Below, in pieces: positions 16,439 to 24,724 of a DNA stretch of 64,000 bases. Below the pieces are notes generated by a model, which was given only the letters and a program-made list of their open reading frames with translations, was not told the origin of the DNA and did no database searches. The stretch spans positions 3,100,001-3,164,000 of the forward strand of contig NZ_JAZIFX010000001.1 of NCBI RefSeq assembly GCF_036634175.1, written 5' to 3'. This DNA comes from Streptomyces sp. P9-A2 (lineage in GTDB: Bacteria; Actinomycetota; Actinomycetes; Streptomycetales; Streptomycetaceae). Within the stretch, counting starts at the first letter, position 1. Each line of letters begins with the position of its first letter. Position numbers and translations under genes: made by a program.

Positions 16439-17449
16439 ATGGTGAAGATCACGGATGTGGCCCGGCGCGCCGGGGTCTCTCCCAGCACGGTGTCGTACGC
16501 GCTCAGCGGCAAGCGGCCGATCTCCGACGAGACCCGGCGCCGCGTCCAGGCCGCCGTGCGCGAACTGGGTTACCGCACGCACGTCCGTGCCCATGGCGCG
16601 GCCGGGGCCGGATCGCGGGTGCTGGCACTGGCGGTGCCGATGCGCTCCGGCGTCCATGTGCCGGTGGTGACGCAGTTCGCGGTGTCGGTGGTCACCGCCG
16701 CCCGCGCCCACGACCACGACGTGCTGCTGCTCACCCAGGGGGAGGGCGAGGAGGGCATCGGGCGCGTCGCGGAGACGGGGCTGGCGGACGCGCTGGTGGT
16801 GATGGACGTCCAGCTCCAGGACCCCCGGCTGCCGTTACTGCGCTCGCTGCCCCTGCCGTCCGTGCTGATCGGCGTCCCGGCCGAGCCGGACGGGCTGACC
16901 TGTGTGGACCTGGACTTCGGTGCGGCGGGCGAGCTGTGCGTGGACCATCTGGCGCGGCTCGGGCACCGGACGGTGGCACTGGTCGGCTCGCCGCCGGAGG
17001 TGTACGTCCGGCGCACGGCGTTCGCCCGCCGGCTCGTGCGGGGCTTCACGGCCGCCGCCGACCGGCACCGGCTCGCCTCCGCCGTGTACCCGTGCGAGGC
17101 GGGCCGGGGCGCGGCCCGCGCGATCGCCGAACGGCTGCTGCGCGAGCAGCCCGCGCTGACCGGGGTGGTGGTGCACAACGAACCGCTGCTCGACCCGCTG
17201 ATCGACGCCTTCGAGGAGCTCGGAATGCGCATCCCCGAGGACCTCTCCCTCACCGCCGTCTGTCCGACGCCGGTCGCCGCCTCGGCCCGTGTCCCGCTCA
17301 CCTCGGTCACCGTGCCGTCCACCGAACTGGGCACCCGCGCGGTGCACCTGCTGGTACGGAAACTGTCGGGTGCCCCCGTGCCGCAGGCCACCCTGCTCCC
17401 GCCCCGCCTGACCGAGCGCGCCAGCACGGGCCCACACCGCCCGGCCTGA
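16439..17449 (+). CDS. LacI-family transcriptional regulator
   Basis: 336 residues. The start ATG at 16439 has GGAGG ten bases upstream; an upstream GTG at 16418 is less likely. The DNA-binding domain is canonical (KITDVARRAGVSPSTVSYALSGKRPISDETRRRV, with the hinge-helix region around 50-60), followed by a periplasmic-binding-like sensor domain. The sensor includes DLDFGAAGELCVDHLARLGHR and ends with the usual LLPPRLTERAST block. No sugar operon adjoins it: upstream is the MFS gene and downstream is ssrA. Its regulon is therefore elsewhere, apart from probable self-control through the palindrome at 16330-16347. The ligand, probably a sugar, cannot be told. Confidence 0.9.
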   Translation: MVKITDVARRAGVSPSTVSYALSGKRPISDETRRRVQAAVRELGYRTHVRAHGAAGAGSRVLALAVPMRSGVHVPVVTQFAVSVVTAARAHDHDVLLLTQGEGEEGIGRVAETGLADALVVMDVQLQDPRLPLLRSLPLPSVLIGVPAEPDGLTCVDLDFGAAGELCVDHLARLGHRTVALVGSPPEVYVRRTAFARRLVRGFTAAADRHRLASAVYPCEAGRGAARAIAERLLREQPALTGVVVHNEPLLDPLIDAFEELGMRIPEDLSLTAVCPTPVAASARVPLTSVTVPSTELGTRAVHLLVRKLSGAPVPQATLLPPRLTERASTGPHRPA

Positions 17450-17489
17450 CCGGCCCGGCAGCCGCCTTCACTCATGTGTGCGCGCATGA

Positions 17490-17523
17490 CACAGGCCCCG
17501 CCGCTGATGCGACGGGGCCTGTG
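17490..17523. terminator. Hairpin between the lacI-type gene and ssrA
   Basis: CACAGGCCCCG (from 17490) pairs with CGGGGCCTGTG (ending 17523), with further near-pairing inside. It lies between the end of the LacI-type gene and the 3' end of tmRNA, so it can terminate both. Confidence 0.7.
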
Positions 17524-17538
17524 CCCACATGGGAATTG

Positions 17539-17938
17539 TGGAGATGGCGGGAATCGAACCCGCGTCCAACGGTGCGGAATCAGGGCTTCTCCGTGTGCAG
17601 TCCGCTGTGCTTTTCTCAGCCCCGGAGATCACGCGGACAAGTCTCCGACGGGCTCAGTCACTGTTGGATTTCCCTCTTCACCCCGTGACCGGGATCAAGG
17701 TTTAGTTCCCTAAATGATGCCAGGAACCGGGTCGGGAACACCCCCGGGCTGACACTCCCTCTAGTAGGAGAGCCGCTGCTCGCTACCTGAAGATCAGGCA
17801 GCGAGGGCGAGCTCGCCCTGGGAGATGGATCGCTTGGAATTGGCGATTATTTTTTCGGCCTGTGGTTTACGAGATCATGGCCGCTTCCTCGACACGCTTC
17901 CCCTGCTTCGACAGCCGCTGTCGAAACCGATCATCCCC
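17539..17938 (-). ncRNA. ssrA: Transfer-messenger RNA (tmRNA)
   Basis: On the minus strand the RNA starts GGGGATGATCGGTTTCGAC near 17938 and ends GGGTTCGATTCCCGCCATCTCC plus A at 17539. The 5' GGGGAUG pairs with CAUCUCC to form the 7-bp acceptor stem (one G-U), and the T-arm GTTCGAT is intact. CCA is not encoded. The tag frame resumes at GCC (about 17850) and reads ANSKRSISQGELALAA before TGA, 16 residues ending in the ALAA degradation signal, the same length as I recall for S. coelicolor. The RNA rescues stalled ribosomes together with SmpB, encoded just upstream on the same strand. Ends are set by pairing and may be off by a base or two. Confidence 0.95.
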
Positions 17939-18075
17939 ATGTTTTTTTCTCAAGGTGCGCACCCGCTGTGAGGTGCTGTCGCCATCGTACGTGACCAACG
18001 CGGGTCGGTGCCAGCGTATTCCCGCGCGACGGCTCCGAGGACTCCGGGACGGGCCGGGAGCCGCTCGGCCAGGCC

Positions 18076-18555
18076 CTACGCCTGCTGCTTGCGGCGGACC
18101 GCCGAGACCGCCCGGTCGGTCTCCCGCCGGTCCTGCTTCTCGCGGAGCGTCTGGCGCTTGTCGTACTCCTTCTTGCCCTTCGCCAGCGCGATCTCCACCT
18201 TCGCGCGGCCGTCCTTGAAGTACAGGGCGAGCGGCACGATGGTGTGCCCCGTCTCCTGGGACTTGGACTCCAGCTTGTCGATCTCCGCGCGGTGCAGCAA
18301 CAGCTTGCGCTTGCGCCGCGCGCTGTGGTTGGTCCAGGTGCCCTGGCTGTACTCGGGAACGTGCACGTTGTGCAGCCACGCCTCGTTGCCGTCCAACTGG
18401 ACGAAACCGTCCGCCAGCGACGCCCTGCCCTGGCGCAACGACTTCACCTCGGTCCCGGTGAGGACCAGGCCGGCCTCGTAGGTGTCGATGATGAGGTAGT
18501 CGTGCCGCGCCTTCTTGTTCTGCGCGATCAGCTTGCGCCCTTTTTCCTTAGCCAT
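18076..18555 (-). CDS. smpB: SsrA-binding protein SmpB
   Basis: 159 residues, the normal length. It contains the conserved N-terminal part ([32 protein letters not shown]), the [15 protein letters not shown] block, [11 protein letters not shown], and the basic C-terminal tail ([17 protein letters not shown]) that enters the ribosomal A site. SmpB binds the tRNA-like part of tmRNA and brings it to stalled ribosomes. It lies 137 bases upstream of ssrA on the same strand. I chose the ATG at 18555 (MAKEKGRK); an ATG at 18567 would add four residues (MGCT). Neither has a strong ribosome site. Confidence 0.97.
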   Translation of the reverse strand: MAKEKGRKLIAQNKKARHDYLIIDTYEAGLVLTGTEVKSLRQGRASLADGFVQLDGNEAWLHNVHVPEYSQGTWTNHSARRKRKLLLHRAEIDKLESKSQETGHTIVPLALYFKDGRAKVEIALAKGKKEYDKRQTLREKQDRRETDRAVSAVRRKQQA

Positions 18556-18653
18556 AGTGCAGCCCATTTTGGCACTACGGAGGGGGTCCGCGGAAAGCCG
18601 GTTTCCGGGACGGGCCGGCGGAGGCGGACGGCGGGGGTGTGGCGGGCGGGTGG

Positions 18654-18755
18654 GTGCGGCAGACGGCGGGGTGCGGAGTACGGAGTGCGGCAGGCGGGTG
18701 GGTGCAGCGGAGTGCGGGGTGCGGCAGACGGCGGGGTGCGAAGTACGGAGTGCGG
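18654..18755. repeat. GC-rich direct repeats upstream of smpB
   Basis: A 37-base block (GTGCGGCAGACGGCGGGGTG...) at 18654-18690 recurs at 18719-18755 with one difference, and shorter GTGCGG/GTGCGGAGT units fill the space between. The whole gap from 18556 to 18930 between smpB and the S41 protease gene is built from such units and carries no supported gene. Confidence 0.8.
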
Positions 18756-18930
18756 GGTGCGGCGGGCAGTCCTGGCCGCCGCGCCAGGGTCTGCCCGGCG
18801 GGATCGAGTCGGAGGTGACGGGCGGCATCTGTCCGGCTGGGCCGAGCGAGGGCGACGGGGCCCCTGCTCGAAGAGCTCGGGGGAGGGCGTGCCGGCCCCC
18901 ACGTCTCCGGCATGATCCGCCGGACAGGCG

Positions 18931-20094
18931 CTAGCGGCCGAGGCCGGCCAGGATCGTGCCCGCCCGCTGGAGCGCCCGTTTCTCGGCCTCCAGGTCGGGG
19001 GTGATGCCCCGGCCGTCGACCTCCCGGCCGGACGGGGTGCGGTAGTGGCCCACGGTCAGTTCGGCGACCGAGCCGTCGGGCAGTCGGCCGGGCATCTGCA
19101 CGGAGCCCTTGCCGAAGGTGCGGGAGCCCACGACGACCGCCCGTCCGCGGTCCTGGAGGGCACCGGTGAGCAGTTCGGCCGCGCTCATCGTCCCGCCGTC
19201 GACGAGCACGACCAGGGGTCTGGCGGTGTCGCCGCCGGGTTCGGCGTGCAGGGCGCGCTGCTCGCCCTCGACGTCGTACGTGGCGACCAGGCCGCCGTCG
19301 AGGAGGGCGGAGGACGCGGTGACCGCCTCGGCGACCAGTCCACCGGAGTTGCCGCGCAGGTCGAGGACGATGCCCGCGCCGGCCGGGGCCCGGCGCACGG
19401 CGGTCCGGACCTCGTCGCCGGAGCCCTTGGTGAAGGCGGCGACCTTGACGACGGTGATCTTGCCGGGGAGTTCGTCGACGGTGACGGTGTCGCGGGAGAG
19501 CCGGGCCCGGCGCAGGGTCTCGCTCCAGGTGCGCGTGCCGCGCTCCAGGCCGAGACGGACGGTGCTGCCGGCGGATTCGTCGGTGTCGTCACCGCGCAAT
19601 AACGAGACGACCTCGGTGACGGGCCGCCCGTCGACCGTCGCGCCGTCGACGCTGCGCAGCCGGTCGCCCGCGCGGATACCGGCGTCGGCGGCGGGGGTGT
19701 CGCTGCCCACCTCGGTCACCTCTATGCGGCCGTCCCGTTCCCGGGCCCACAGGCCCACACCGGTGTACCTGCCGTCGAGGGCGTCCACGAATTCCTCGTA
19801 CTCGCCCGGGGAGTAGACGGCTCCCCAACGGTCCCCGCTGCGGCTGACGGCTCGCTGCGCGGCCTCCACGGGAGACGTACCGGCGGCCATGGCCGCCTCT
19901 GCCGCCTCGGCGACCTCGGCATGGCGTCCGACGGGGGCGGCCGCCTGGGTACTGCCCGCGGCGGGCTTCCCCTCGACCGGTCCGGGCAGGCTGCCGGTGA
20001 CCGCGCCGGCTGCGAGGACGCCGGTGAACACCAAGGTCAGGGCGCCCCCTCGGCGGATCCGACGGGGCTCGCAGAACAGGGCACGACCTGACAT
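18931..20094 (-). CDS. S41 family C-terminal processing protease with PDZ domain
   Basis: 387 residues from ATG 20094. An N-terminal basic stretch and hydrophobic segment (GALTLVFTGVLAAGAVTGSL, about 18-37) act as a signal peptide or anchor. Then come a PDZ domain (GVGLWARERDGRIEVTEV through AGIRAGDRLRSVDG) and the S41 catalytic domain with LDLRGNSGG, GGTMSAAELLTGALQD (Ser nucleophile) and SRTFGKGSVQ (Lys). It would act outside the membrane, trimming C-termini of secreted or envelope proteins. Its place between ftsEX and smpB-ssrA is conserved in Streptomyces, and tail-specific proteases can degrade tmRNA-tagged exported proteins, so a functional link is plausible but unproven. Confidence 0.92.
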   Translation of the reverse strand: MSGRALFCEPRRIRRGGALTLVFTGVLAAGAVTGSLPGPVEGKPAAGSTQAAAPVGRHAEVAEAAEAAMAAGTSPVEAAQRAVSRSGDRWGAVYSPGEYEEFVDALDGRYTGVGLWARERDGRIEVTEVGSDTPAADAGIRAGDRLRSVDGATVDGRPVTEVVSLLRGDDTDESAGSTVRLGLERGTRTWSETLRRARLSRDTVTVDELPGKITVVKVAAFTKGSGDEVRTAVRRAPAGAGIVLDLRGNSGGLVAEAVTASSALLDGGLVATYDVEGEQRALHAEPGGDTARPLVVLVDGGTMSAAELLTGALQDRGRAVVVGSRTFGKGSVQMPGRLPDGSVAELTVGHYRTPSGREVDGRGITPDLEAEKRALQRAGTILAGLGR

Positions 20095-20113
20095 GCCGGT
20101 GAGTCTAGGACAA

Positions 20114-20154
20114 CACGAAGGGGCGCACGGCCGCTTGACCGTACGCCCCTCGTG
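20114..20154. terminator. Hairpin upstream of the S41 protease gene (original end of ftsEX)
   Basis: CACGAAGGGGCGCACGG (20114-20130) pairs with CCGTACGCCCCTCGTG (20139-20154) with minor mismatches. On the minus strand it follows ftsX and precedes the protease gene, so it probably ended the ftsEX transcript before the TnpB insertion separated them. Confidence 0.6.
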
Positions 20155-20344
20155 GCAAGGGTCACTTGGTCTCTTGCGAGGAGGTCCGACGTTCACGCCG
20201 AAGCGAGGGAAGGACGCGAACACACATACCCCAGTTCACTGGTCAGGGTGATCACAGTGGGAGAAGTGGGCGGGCGTGCGGGGCTCGTACGTACGGTCAG
20301 TTGACCAGGAGCTGGCTGACCGGGACAGGGCGGGGGTGGAGGCG

Positions 20345-21532
20345 ATGGAAGACGGGGCGCAGCGTGCGCGGTATACGTATCGGCTGCGGGTGCCGGCCGC
20401 CGCCCGGGCGGGGCTGGAGGGGGAGTGGGGGCGGTGCCGGTGGCTGTGGAACGAGTGCGTGGCTCGCGCGAAGAAGGCTTGCTCGGAGGGGGAGGTGTGT
20501 GGTCCGGCCCGGCTGGACGGGATGCTGACGCGGGCGCGTGCGGTGACGCCGTGGCTGGCCGCGGGCGCCTCGGTGCCGCAGCAGCAGGTCATCCGTGACT
20601 CTGCCGCATCCCGTGGCAAAGCACTCAAGGACATCAAGAACGGGCTGCCGGTGAAGCGGCGGGCGGGGATGCCCCGCCACAAGAAGCGGCGCGGGAGTGA
20701 TCCGTCGCTGAACTACACGCGGCGCGGCTTCCGCATCAAAAAGGGACGGCTGCATCTGGCGGGCGGGATTGTCCTGACCGTGGTCTGGTCCCGCCCTCTC
20801 CCAGCCGAACCGTCCTCGGTGCGGGTCTACCGTGACCGCGTCGGACACTGGTACGCCTCGTTCGTCGTCCATGCCCCGATCGAACCGCTGCCGCCGACGG
20901 GTGCGGTCATCGGTGTCGACTGGGGTGTGAAGGAGATCGCGACCACCACGTCCGACTGCCACGACCTCCCCCACCCCCGCCACGGCTTCAAGGGGCAGGA
21001 GAAGCTGTCCCGCTACGACCGGATGATGGCCCGCCGCAAACCGAAGAAGGGGCAGGCGGCGTCGAAGGGCTACCGGGAGGCGAAGAGGTGGCGGGCGAAG
21101 ACCTACGCGAAGATCGCGCGGCAGCGGCAGGACACCGCCCGCAAGTGGGCCAAGCGCGTGGTGCGCGATCATGATGCGATTGCGGTGGAGGACTTCCGGC
21201 CGAAGTTCCTCGCCAGGACCACGATGGCACGCAAGGCCGCCGACGCCGCGATCGGCGCCACCAAACAGGCCCTGGTCGAGATGGGCCGCAAACACGGCCG
21301 GGACGTACGGCTCGTACATCCCGCGCACACCACCATGGACTGCGCCAGGTGCGGAGCGAGAACCAAGCACGCCCTGCCGCTGTCAGAACGCACCTACACC
21401 TGCACCGCGTGCGGAGCCGCCTCCCCCAGGGACAAAAACTCCGCCTACGTGATGCTCACCCGGGCAGGTCTGAACCCGGCTGGTGACGAAGGCACAAGAC
21501 CTCCCGGAGCGCCGCTCCGGGAGGCCGCCTGA
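20345..21532 (+). CDS. tnpB: TnpB, IS200/IS605-type RNA-guided endonuclease
   Basis: 395 residues from ATG 20345, preceded by GGAGG; the frame is open from 20276. It has the TnpB order: an N-terminal WED-like start (RARYTYRLRVPAA, then WLWNECVARAK), GVDWGVKEIAT (RuvC Asp), AVEDFRPKF (Glu), a zinc ribbon with paired Cys motifs (CARCG and CTACG) and SPRDKNSAYVML (last Asp). All three catalytic acids and four Cys are present, so it looks active. No TnpA transposase gene is nearby. It was inserted in the opposite orientation between ftsX and the S41 protease gene. Its right end carries the hairpin expected of an omega-RNA 3' part. Function: nicking or cutting DNA guided by that RNA. Confidence 0.88.
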   Translation: MEDGAQRARYTYRLRVPAAARAGLEGEWGRCRWLWNECVARAKKACSEGEVCGPARLDGMLTRARAVTPWLAAGASVPQQQVIRDSAASRGKALKDIKNGLPVKRRAGMPRHKKRRGSDPSLNYTRRGFRIKKGRLHLAGGIVLTVVWSRPLPAEPSSVRVYRDRVGHWYASFVVHAPIEPLPPTGAVIGVDWGVKEIATTTSDCHDLPHPRHGFKGQEKLSRYDRMMARRKPKKGQAASKGYREAKRWRAKTYAKIARQRQDTARKWAKRVVRDHDAIAVEDFRPKFLARTTMARKAADAAIGATKQALVEMGRKHGRDVRLVHPAHTTMDCARCGARTKHALPLSERTYTCTACGAASPRDKNSAYVMLTRAGLNPAGDEGTRPPGAPLREAA

Positions 21533-21540
21533 GCCAGGAA

Positions 21541-21564
21541 TCCCCTCCCCCTTCAGGGAGGGGA
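21541..21564. mobile_element. Hairpin at the right end of the TnpB element (omega-RNA 3' part)
   Basis: TCCCCTCCC (21541-21549) and GGGAGGGGA (21556-21564) form a perfect 9-bp stem with a 6-base loop, nine bases after the tnpB stop. IS605-type elements end in such hairpins, which also form the scaffold of the guide RNA. The element's right boundary probably falls at about 21565-21571, touching the ftsX stop codon. The left end was not identified. Confidence 0.6.
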
Positions 21565-21568
21565 GCAG

Positions 21569-22486
21569 TCAAACCTTCAGGTACTTGCGCAGTGCGAAGA
21601 GAGCGGCCAGGGCCGGCATCAGGAGACTGGTGGCGAGGATCAGCGGAAGCTTCGTCAGCACCGCGTCCCAGCCGATGAAGCTGATCAGGTTCAGCTTCTC
21701 CGACAGCGCCAGTCCGGCGTCGATGATGAAGTACCGGCCGACCAGCAGGAATCCGCAGGCGAGGGCGCCGCCGATGAGTCCGGCGACCGCTGCCTCGGCG
21801 ATGAACGGCGCCTGGATGTAGAAGCCCGAGGCGCCGACCAGCCGCATGATCCCGGTCTCACGCCGACGGCTGAACGCCGAGACGCGCACCGTGTTGACGA
21901 TCAGCATCAGGGCGACGACCAGCATCAGCGCCATCACCGCGCGGGCGGCCCAGTTCATGCCGTTCAGCAGCCCGAAGAGGTTGTCCAGGGTGCCCTTCTG
22001 GTCCTGCACGGACTGCACCCCGTCACGCCCGTCGAAGGCGGTCGCGACGACCTGGTACTTCTCCGGGTCCTTGAGCTTGACCCGGTACGACTCCTGCATC
22101 TGGTCCGGCGTGAGGGAGCTGGCCAGCGGGGAGTCGCCGAACTGCTCCTTGTAGTGCTTGTACGCCGTGTCCTGGGACTCGTAGGTGACCGAGTCGACGA
22201 CCGTCATCTTCTCCAGGTCGTCCTTGATCTGCCCCTTCTGGTCCTCGGTCACCGCTCCCTTGGCGCAGTTGGGGTCGGACGCGGCGTCGCTCTTGTTGCA
22301 CAGGAAGACGGAGACGTTGACCTTGTCGTACCAGTAGCCCTTCATGCTGGTGACCTGGTCGCTCAGCAGGAGCGACGCACCGAACAGGGTGAGTGACAGG
22401 GCGACGGAGACGACGACGGCGAAGGTCATCGTCAGATTGCGGCGGAGACCGACACCGATCTCCGACAGAACGAACTGGGCGCGCAT
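21569..22486 (-). CDS. ftsX: Cell division protein FtsX, permease-like partner of FtsE
   Basis: 305 residues from ATG 22486. The N-terminal amphipathic start (FVLSEIGVGLRRNLTMTFAVVVSVALSLTLFGASLLL) leads into the first membrane span, then a large extracellular loop of about 130 residues, then three spans near 170-290 (for example VMALMLVVALMLIVNTVRVSAFSRRRETGIMRLVGAS). With FtsE it couples ATP binding to activation of a cell-wall hydrolase at the septum. It starts 29 bases after ftsE. The C-terminus (ALRKYLKV) is normal, so the TnpB element abutting the stop codon has not damaged the protein. Confidence 0.96.
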   Translation of the reverse strand: MRAQFVLSEIGVGLRRNLTMTFAVVVSVALSLTLFGASLLLSDQVTSMKGYWYDKVNVSVFLCNKSDAASDPNCAKGAVTEDQKGQIKDDLEKMTVVDSVTYESQDTAYKHYKEQFGDSPLASSLTPDQMQESYRVKLKDPEKYQVVATAFDGRDGVQSVQDQKGTLDNLFGLLNGMNWAARAVMALMLVVALMLIVNTVRVSAFSRRRETGIMRLVGASGFYIQAPFIAEAAVAGLIGGALACGFLLVGRYFIIDAGLALSEKLNLISFIGWDAVLTKLPLILATSLLMPALAALFALRKYLKV

Positions 22487-22515
22487 GGCGTGGGGTTAAG
22501 CCTTTCCGTTCCTCG

Positions 22516-23205
22516 TCAGTGCTGGTAGCCGTAGACGCCGCGTGCCTGGTCACGGACGAGGCGGCCCTTCTCCAGCTCGATGACGCGCTTGCGCATCTGG
22601 TCCACGATGTTCTGGTCGTGGGTCGCCATCACCACGGTGGTGCCCGTCCGGTTGATCCGGTCGAGCAGCTTCATGATGCCCACCGAGGTCTGCGGGTCGA
22701 GGTTGCCGGTGGGCTCGTCGCAGATGAGCAGCTTGGGCCGGTTGACGAAGGCCCGCGCGATGGCGACGCGCTGCTGCTCACCGCCGGAGAGCTCACCGGG
22801 CCTCCGGTCCTCCTTGCCGCCGAGCCCGACGAGGTCGAGCACCTGCGGCACGGACTTGCGGATCTCGCCGCGGGACTTGCCGATGACCTCCTGCGCGAAG
22901 GCGACGTTCTCGGCGACCGTCTTGTTGGGCAGCAGGCGGAAGTCCTGGAACACCGTCCCCAGCTGGCGCCGGACCTGCGGCACCTTCCAGTTGGAGACGC
23001 GCGCGAGGTCCTTGCCCAGGACGTGCACCTGCCCGTGGCTGGCCCGCTCCTCACGGAGGACCAGCCGCAGGAAGGTGGACTTGCCGGAGCCCGAGGACCC
23101 CACGAGGAACACGAACTCGCCCTTCTCGACCTCCAGGGAGACATCCCGGAGGGCTGGACTGTTCTGTTTGGGGTAGACCTTGGAGACGTTGTCGAATCGG
23201 ATCAC
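22516..23205 (-). CDS. ftsE: Cell division ATP-binding protein FtsE
   Basis: 229 residues from GTG 23205. Walker A is GSSGSGKST, the Q-loop region is [18 protein letters not shown], the ABC signature is LSGGEQQRV, Walker B is [12 protein letters not shown] and the H-loop region is MATHDQNIV. It is the cytoplasmic ATPase of the FtsEX complex. It heads the two-gene operon ftsE-ftsX, with its own promoter in the 230-base gap shared with the divergent small gene at 23436. Confidence 0.97.
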   Translation of the reverse strand: MIRFDNVSKVYPKQNSPALRDVSLEVEKGEFVFLVGSSGSGKSTFLRLVLREERASHGQVHVLGKDLARVSNWKVPQVRRQLGTVFQDFRLLPNKTVAENVAFAQEVIGKSRGEIRKSVPQVLDLVGLGGKEDRRPGELSGGEQQRVAIARAFVNRPKLLICDEPTGNLDPQTSVGIMKLLDRINRTGTTVVMATHDQNIVDQMRKRVIELEKGRLVRDQARGVYGYQH

Positions 23206-23435
23206 GGGTGCACCACGGGTCGCCGGGGGTAGATGTGCGTGACCTTACGCGAACCCGAAGGCCGCTCCCAGTCACCGGCCCGGGTTGCGTAACACTTGCG
23301 CGCTATATACCGGATGTGCGGGCAGGACACAGGGGCCCGCGCCGATTGCCGCAGAACCTGGCACAGTGGTAGGGGGAACGTTCGCGTGGTCGTGGGCGTT
23401 GTACTGACCGGAACCGGTGCGAGGAGGGCGAGCGC

Positions 23436-23627
23436 ATGACGTACGACCGGCTGGTGTGCGCCAACTGCGCCGCACCCGTGAGCGAGGGTCGGTGCCCGGT
23501 GTGCCGCGCGAACCGTGAGCGGCTGCAGCAGGTGAACTTCTTCACGGGTCTGAACCCGACGGCGCTGATCGCGCTGCTGGTGGTGCTGGTCGCGGCGGTG
23601 GCGCTGCTCGCCCACCAGACCGTCTGA
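23436..23627 (+). CDS. Small zinc-ribbon membrane protein, unknown function
   Basis: 63 residues, ATG at 23436 with GGAGGG upstream. Four Cys in two CxxC pairs (VCANCAAPV and RCPVCRAN) form a short zinc ribbon at the N-terminus. One membrane span near the C-terminus (LIALLVVLVAAVALLA) would anchor it with the ribbon in the cytoplasm. It is divergent from ftsE, followed by a hairpin terminator. I recall it as a conserved Streptomyces small protein without known role; that memory has not been checked. Confidence 0.8.
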   Translation: MTYDRLVCANCAAPVSEGRCPVCRANRERLQQVNFFTGLNPTALIALLVVLVAAVALLAHQTV

Positions 23628-23722
23628 AGGCGCGGAGCACCCGGACCACGGGGCCGTACGGACCCCGGGGCCCGTACGGCACGGCTCCCGCACGGAGCGG
23701 ACAGGGGCAGGGGCAGGAACGC

Positions 23723-23763
23723 CCGAGGGGCCCGGAGCAGCGAACACGCTCCGGGCCCCTCGG
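23723..23763. terminator. Bidirectional hairpin between convergent genes
   Basis: CCGAGGGGCCCGGAGC (23723-23738) pairs perfectly with its complement at 23748-23763 around a 9-base loop. It lies between the convergent small zinc-ribbon gene and the LAETG protein gene. Confidence 0.8.
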
Positions 23764-23807
23764 CCTGCCTCCTGCCGCGCGTACGGTACGTACGCGTGCC
23801 GTCACCG

Positions 23808-24416
23808 TCAGGCGGCAGCGGCTCCACGGTTACCCATGAGGCGCGGCAGCACACGGAAGCCGACGCCACCGGCGATCATCGTGGCGGCGCCGATCACCAG
23901 GAAGGTCATCTCGGCGGCACCGGTCTCGGCCAGCTCCTTGCCGTTGCCCTGGGCCGACGGAGCGGGCGCGTCGCCCGTGTCGGTGAGGGCCGAGGAGCCC
24001 TCCTCCTGGACGGAGGCGCCGGCGCCTCCGGCCGGGGCGTTGCCGCCGCCGCCGCTGCTGCCGCCGCCGTTGCCGCCACCCGGGGTGGTCGGGGCCTCGG
24101 TGGGCTCCTCCACGGGGTCCTCACCGCCCGGCTTCTCGGGGTCGGTGGGAACCTCGGGGTCCGTCGGAACCTCGGGGTCGGTGGGAACCTCGGGGTCCGT
24201 CGGAACCTCAGGGTCCGTCGGAACCTCGGGATCGGTCGGAACCTCGGGGTCCGTCGGAACCTCGGGCCCCTCGCCGCACTCCGGATCGACGACGATGTCA
24301 CAGGGCGGGTCGCCGGGGTCGGCCTGGGCGACACCCGTCACCATCAGCGACGCACCCGCGGCGATCACAGCGCCGGCCGCGATGCGTGCGACGCGAATCC
24401 GCGTCTTCTTCGTCAT
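23808..24416 (-). CDS. Secreted protein with PEVPTD repeats and LAETG sortase signal
   Basis: 202 residues. A signal peptide (KKTRIRVARIAAGAVIAAGASLMVTGVAQA, cleavage after about 32) is followed by a short region with two Cys, then seven perfect PEVPTD hexapeptides (residues 51-92), a Gly/Ser/Pro-rich linker, and a C-terminal LAETG motif (about 167) before a hydrophobic segment and short basic tail. This is the layout of a class E sortase substrate anchored to peptidoglycan. The repeat makes a stiff stalk. No enzymatic domain is present, so it is probably a wall spacer or display protein. A GGGGGTAGC ribosome site precedes the ATG. It is a single-gene unit. Confidence 0.85.
   Translation of the reverse strand: MTKKTRIRVARIAAGAVIAAGASLMVTGVAQADPGDPPCDIVVDPECGEGPEVPTDPEVPTDPEVPTDPEVPTDPEVPTDPEVPTDPEVPTDPEKPGGEDPVEEPTEAPTTPGGGNGGGSSGGGGNAPAGGAGASVQEEGSSALTDTGDAPAPSAQGNGKELAETGAAEMTFLVIGAATMIAGGVGFRVLPRLMGNRGAAAA
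24141..24266. repeat. Seven tandem 18-bp units encoding PEVPTD
   Basis: Seven in-frame 18-base units, differing only at a few third positions (GTC/GTG, TCA/TCG on the plus strand). Near-identity in DNA as well as protein shows recent expansion by slippage or recombination. Confidence 0.9.
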
Positions 24417-24661
24417 ATGCGTGCTACCCCCAGTAGCTGATCGTCAATGAGGCTGCGCTCGGGGCCGTGATCAACGGGGGCAACTGCGATGAAACGCCCC
24501 CCGGTTCACATGCGCCCCGGAGATACGCATGCCGAGCCTCACCTTTCCCACTTTTCAAATGAACGTCAAGGCCGTTGCGTACGCGATGTCCACGTAAGCG
24601 CGCTTTGCCGAGAGTGGAAGCTGTGATTGTGATGTAAAAGCCCGAAAGCCCCGACGCACAA
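24417..24661. other. Intergenic region with lower GC
   Basis: Between the LAETG gene start and the prfB terminator. It is clearly less GC-rich than its surroundings, which fits the promoter region of the minus-strand LAETG gene. No open frame with a ribosome site was seen. Confidence 0.5.
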
Positions 24662-24696
24662 AAGGTAACTGCCGCCACTGGGGCGGCAGTTACCTT
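24662..24696. terminator. Terminator of prfB
   Basis: AAGGTAACTGCCGCC (24662-24676) pairs perfectly with GGCGGCAGTTACCTT (24682-24696) around a 5-base loop, 28 bases past the prfB stop on the minus strand. Confidence 0.85.
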
Positions 24697-24724
24697 GTCG
24701 ACAAAGCGCTGTTCGCGCGCGGGG

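Noticed and set aside
24141..24266. Tandem 18-bp units as a possible CRISPR array
   Set aside because: No spacers; the units are in frame in a secreted protein.
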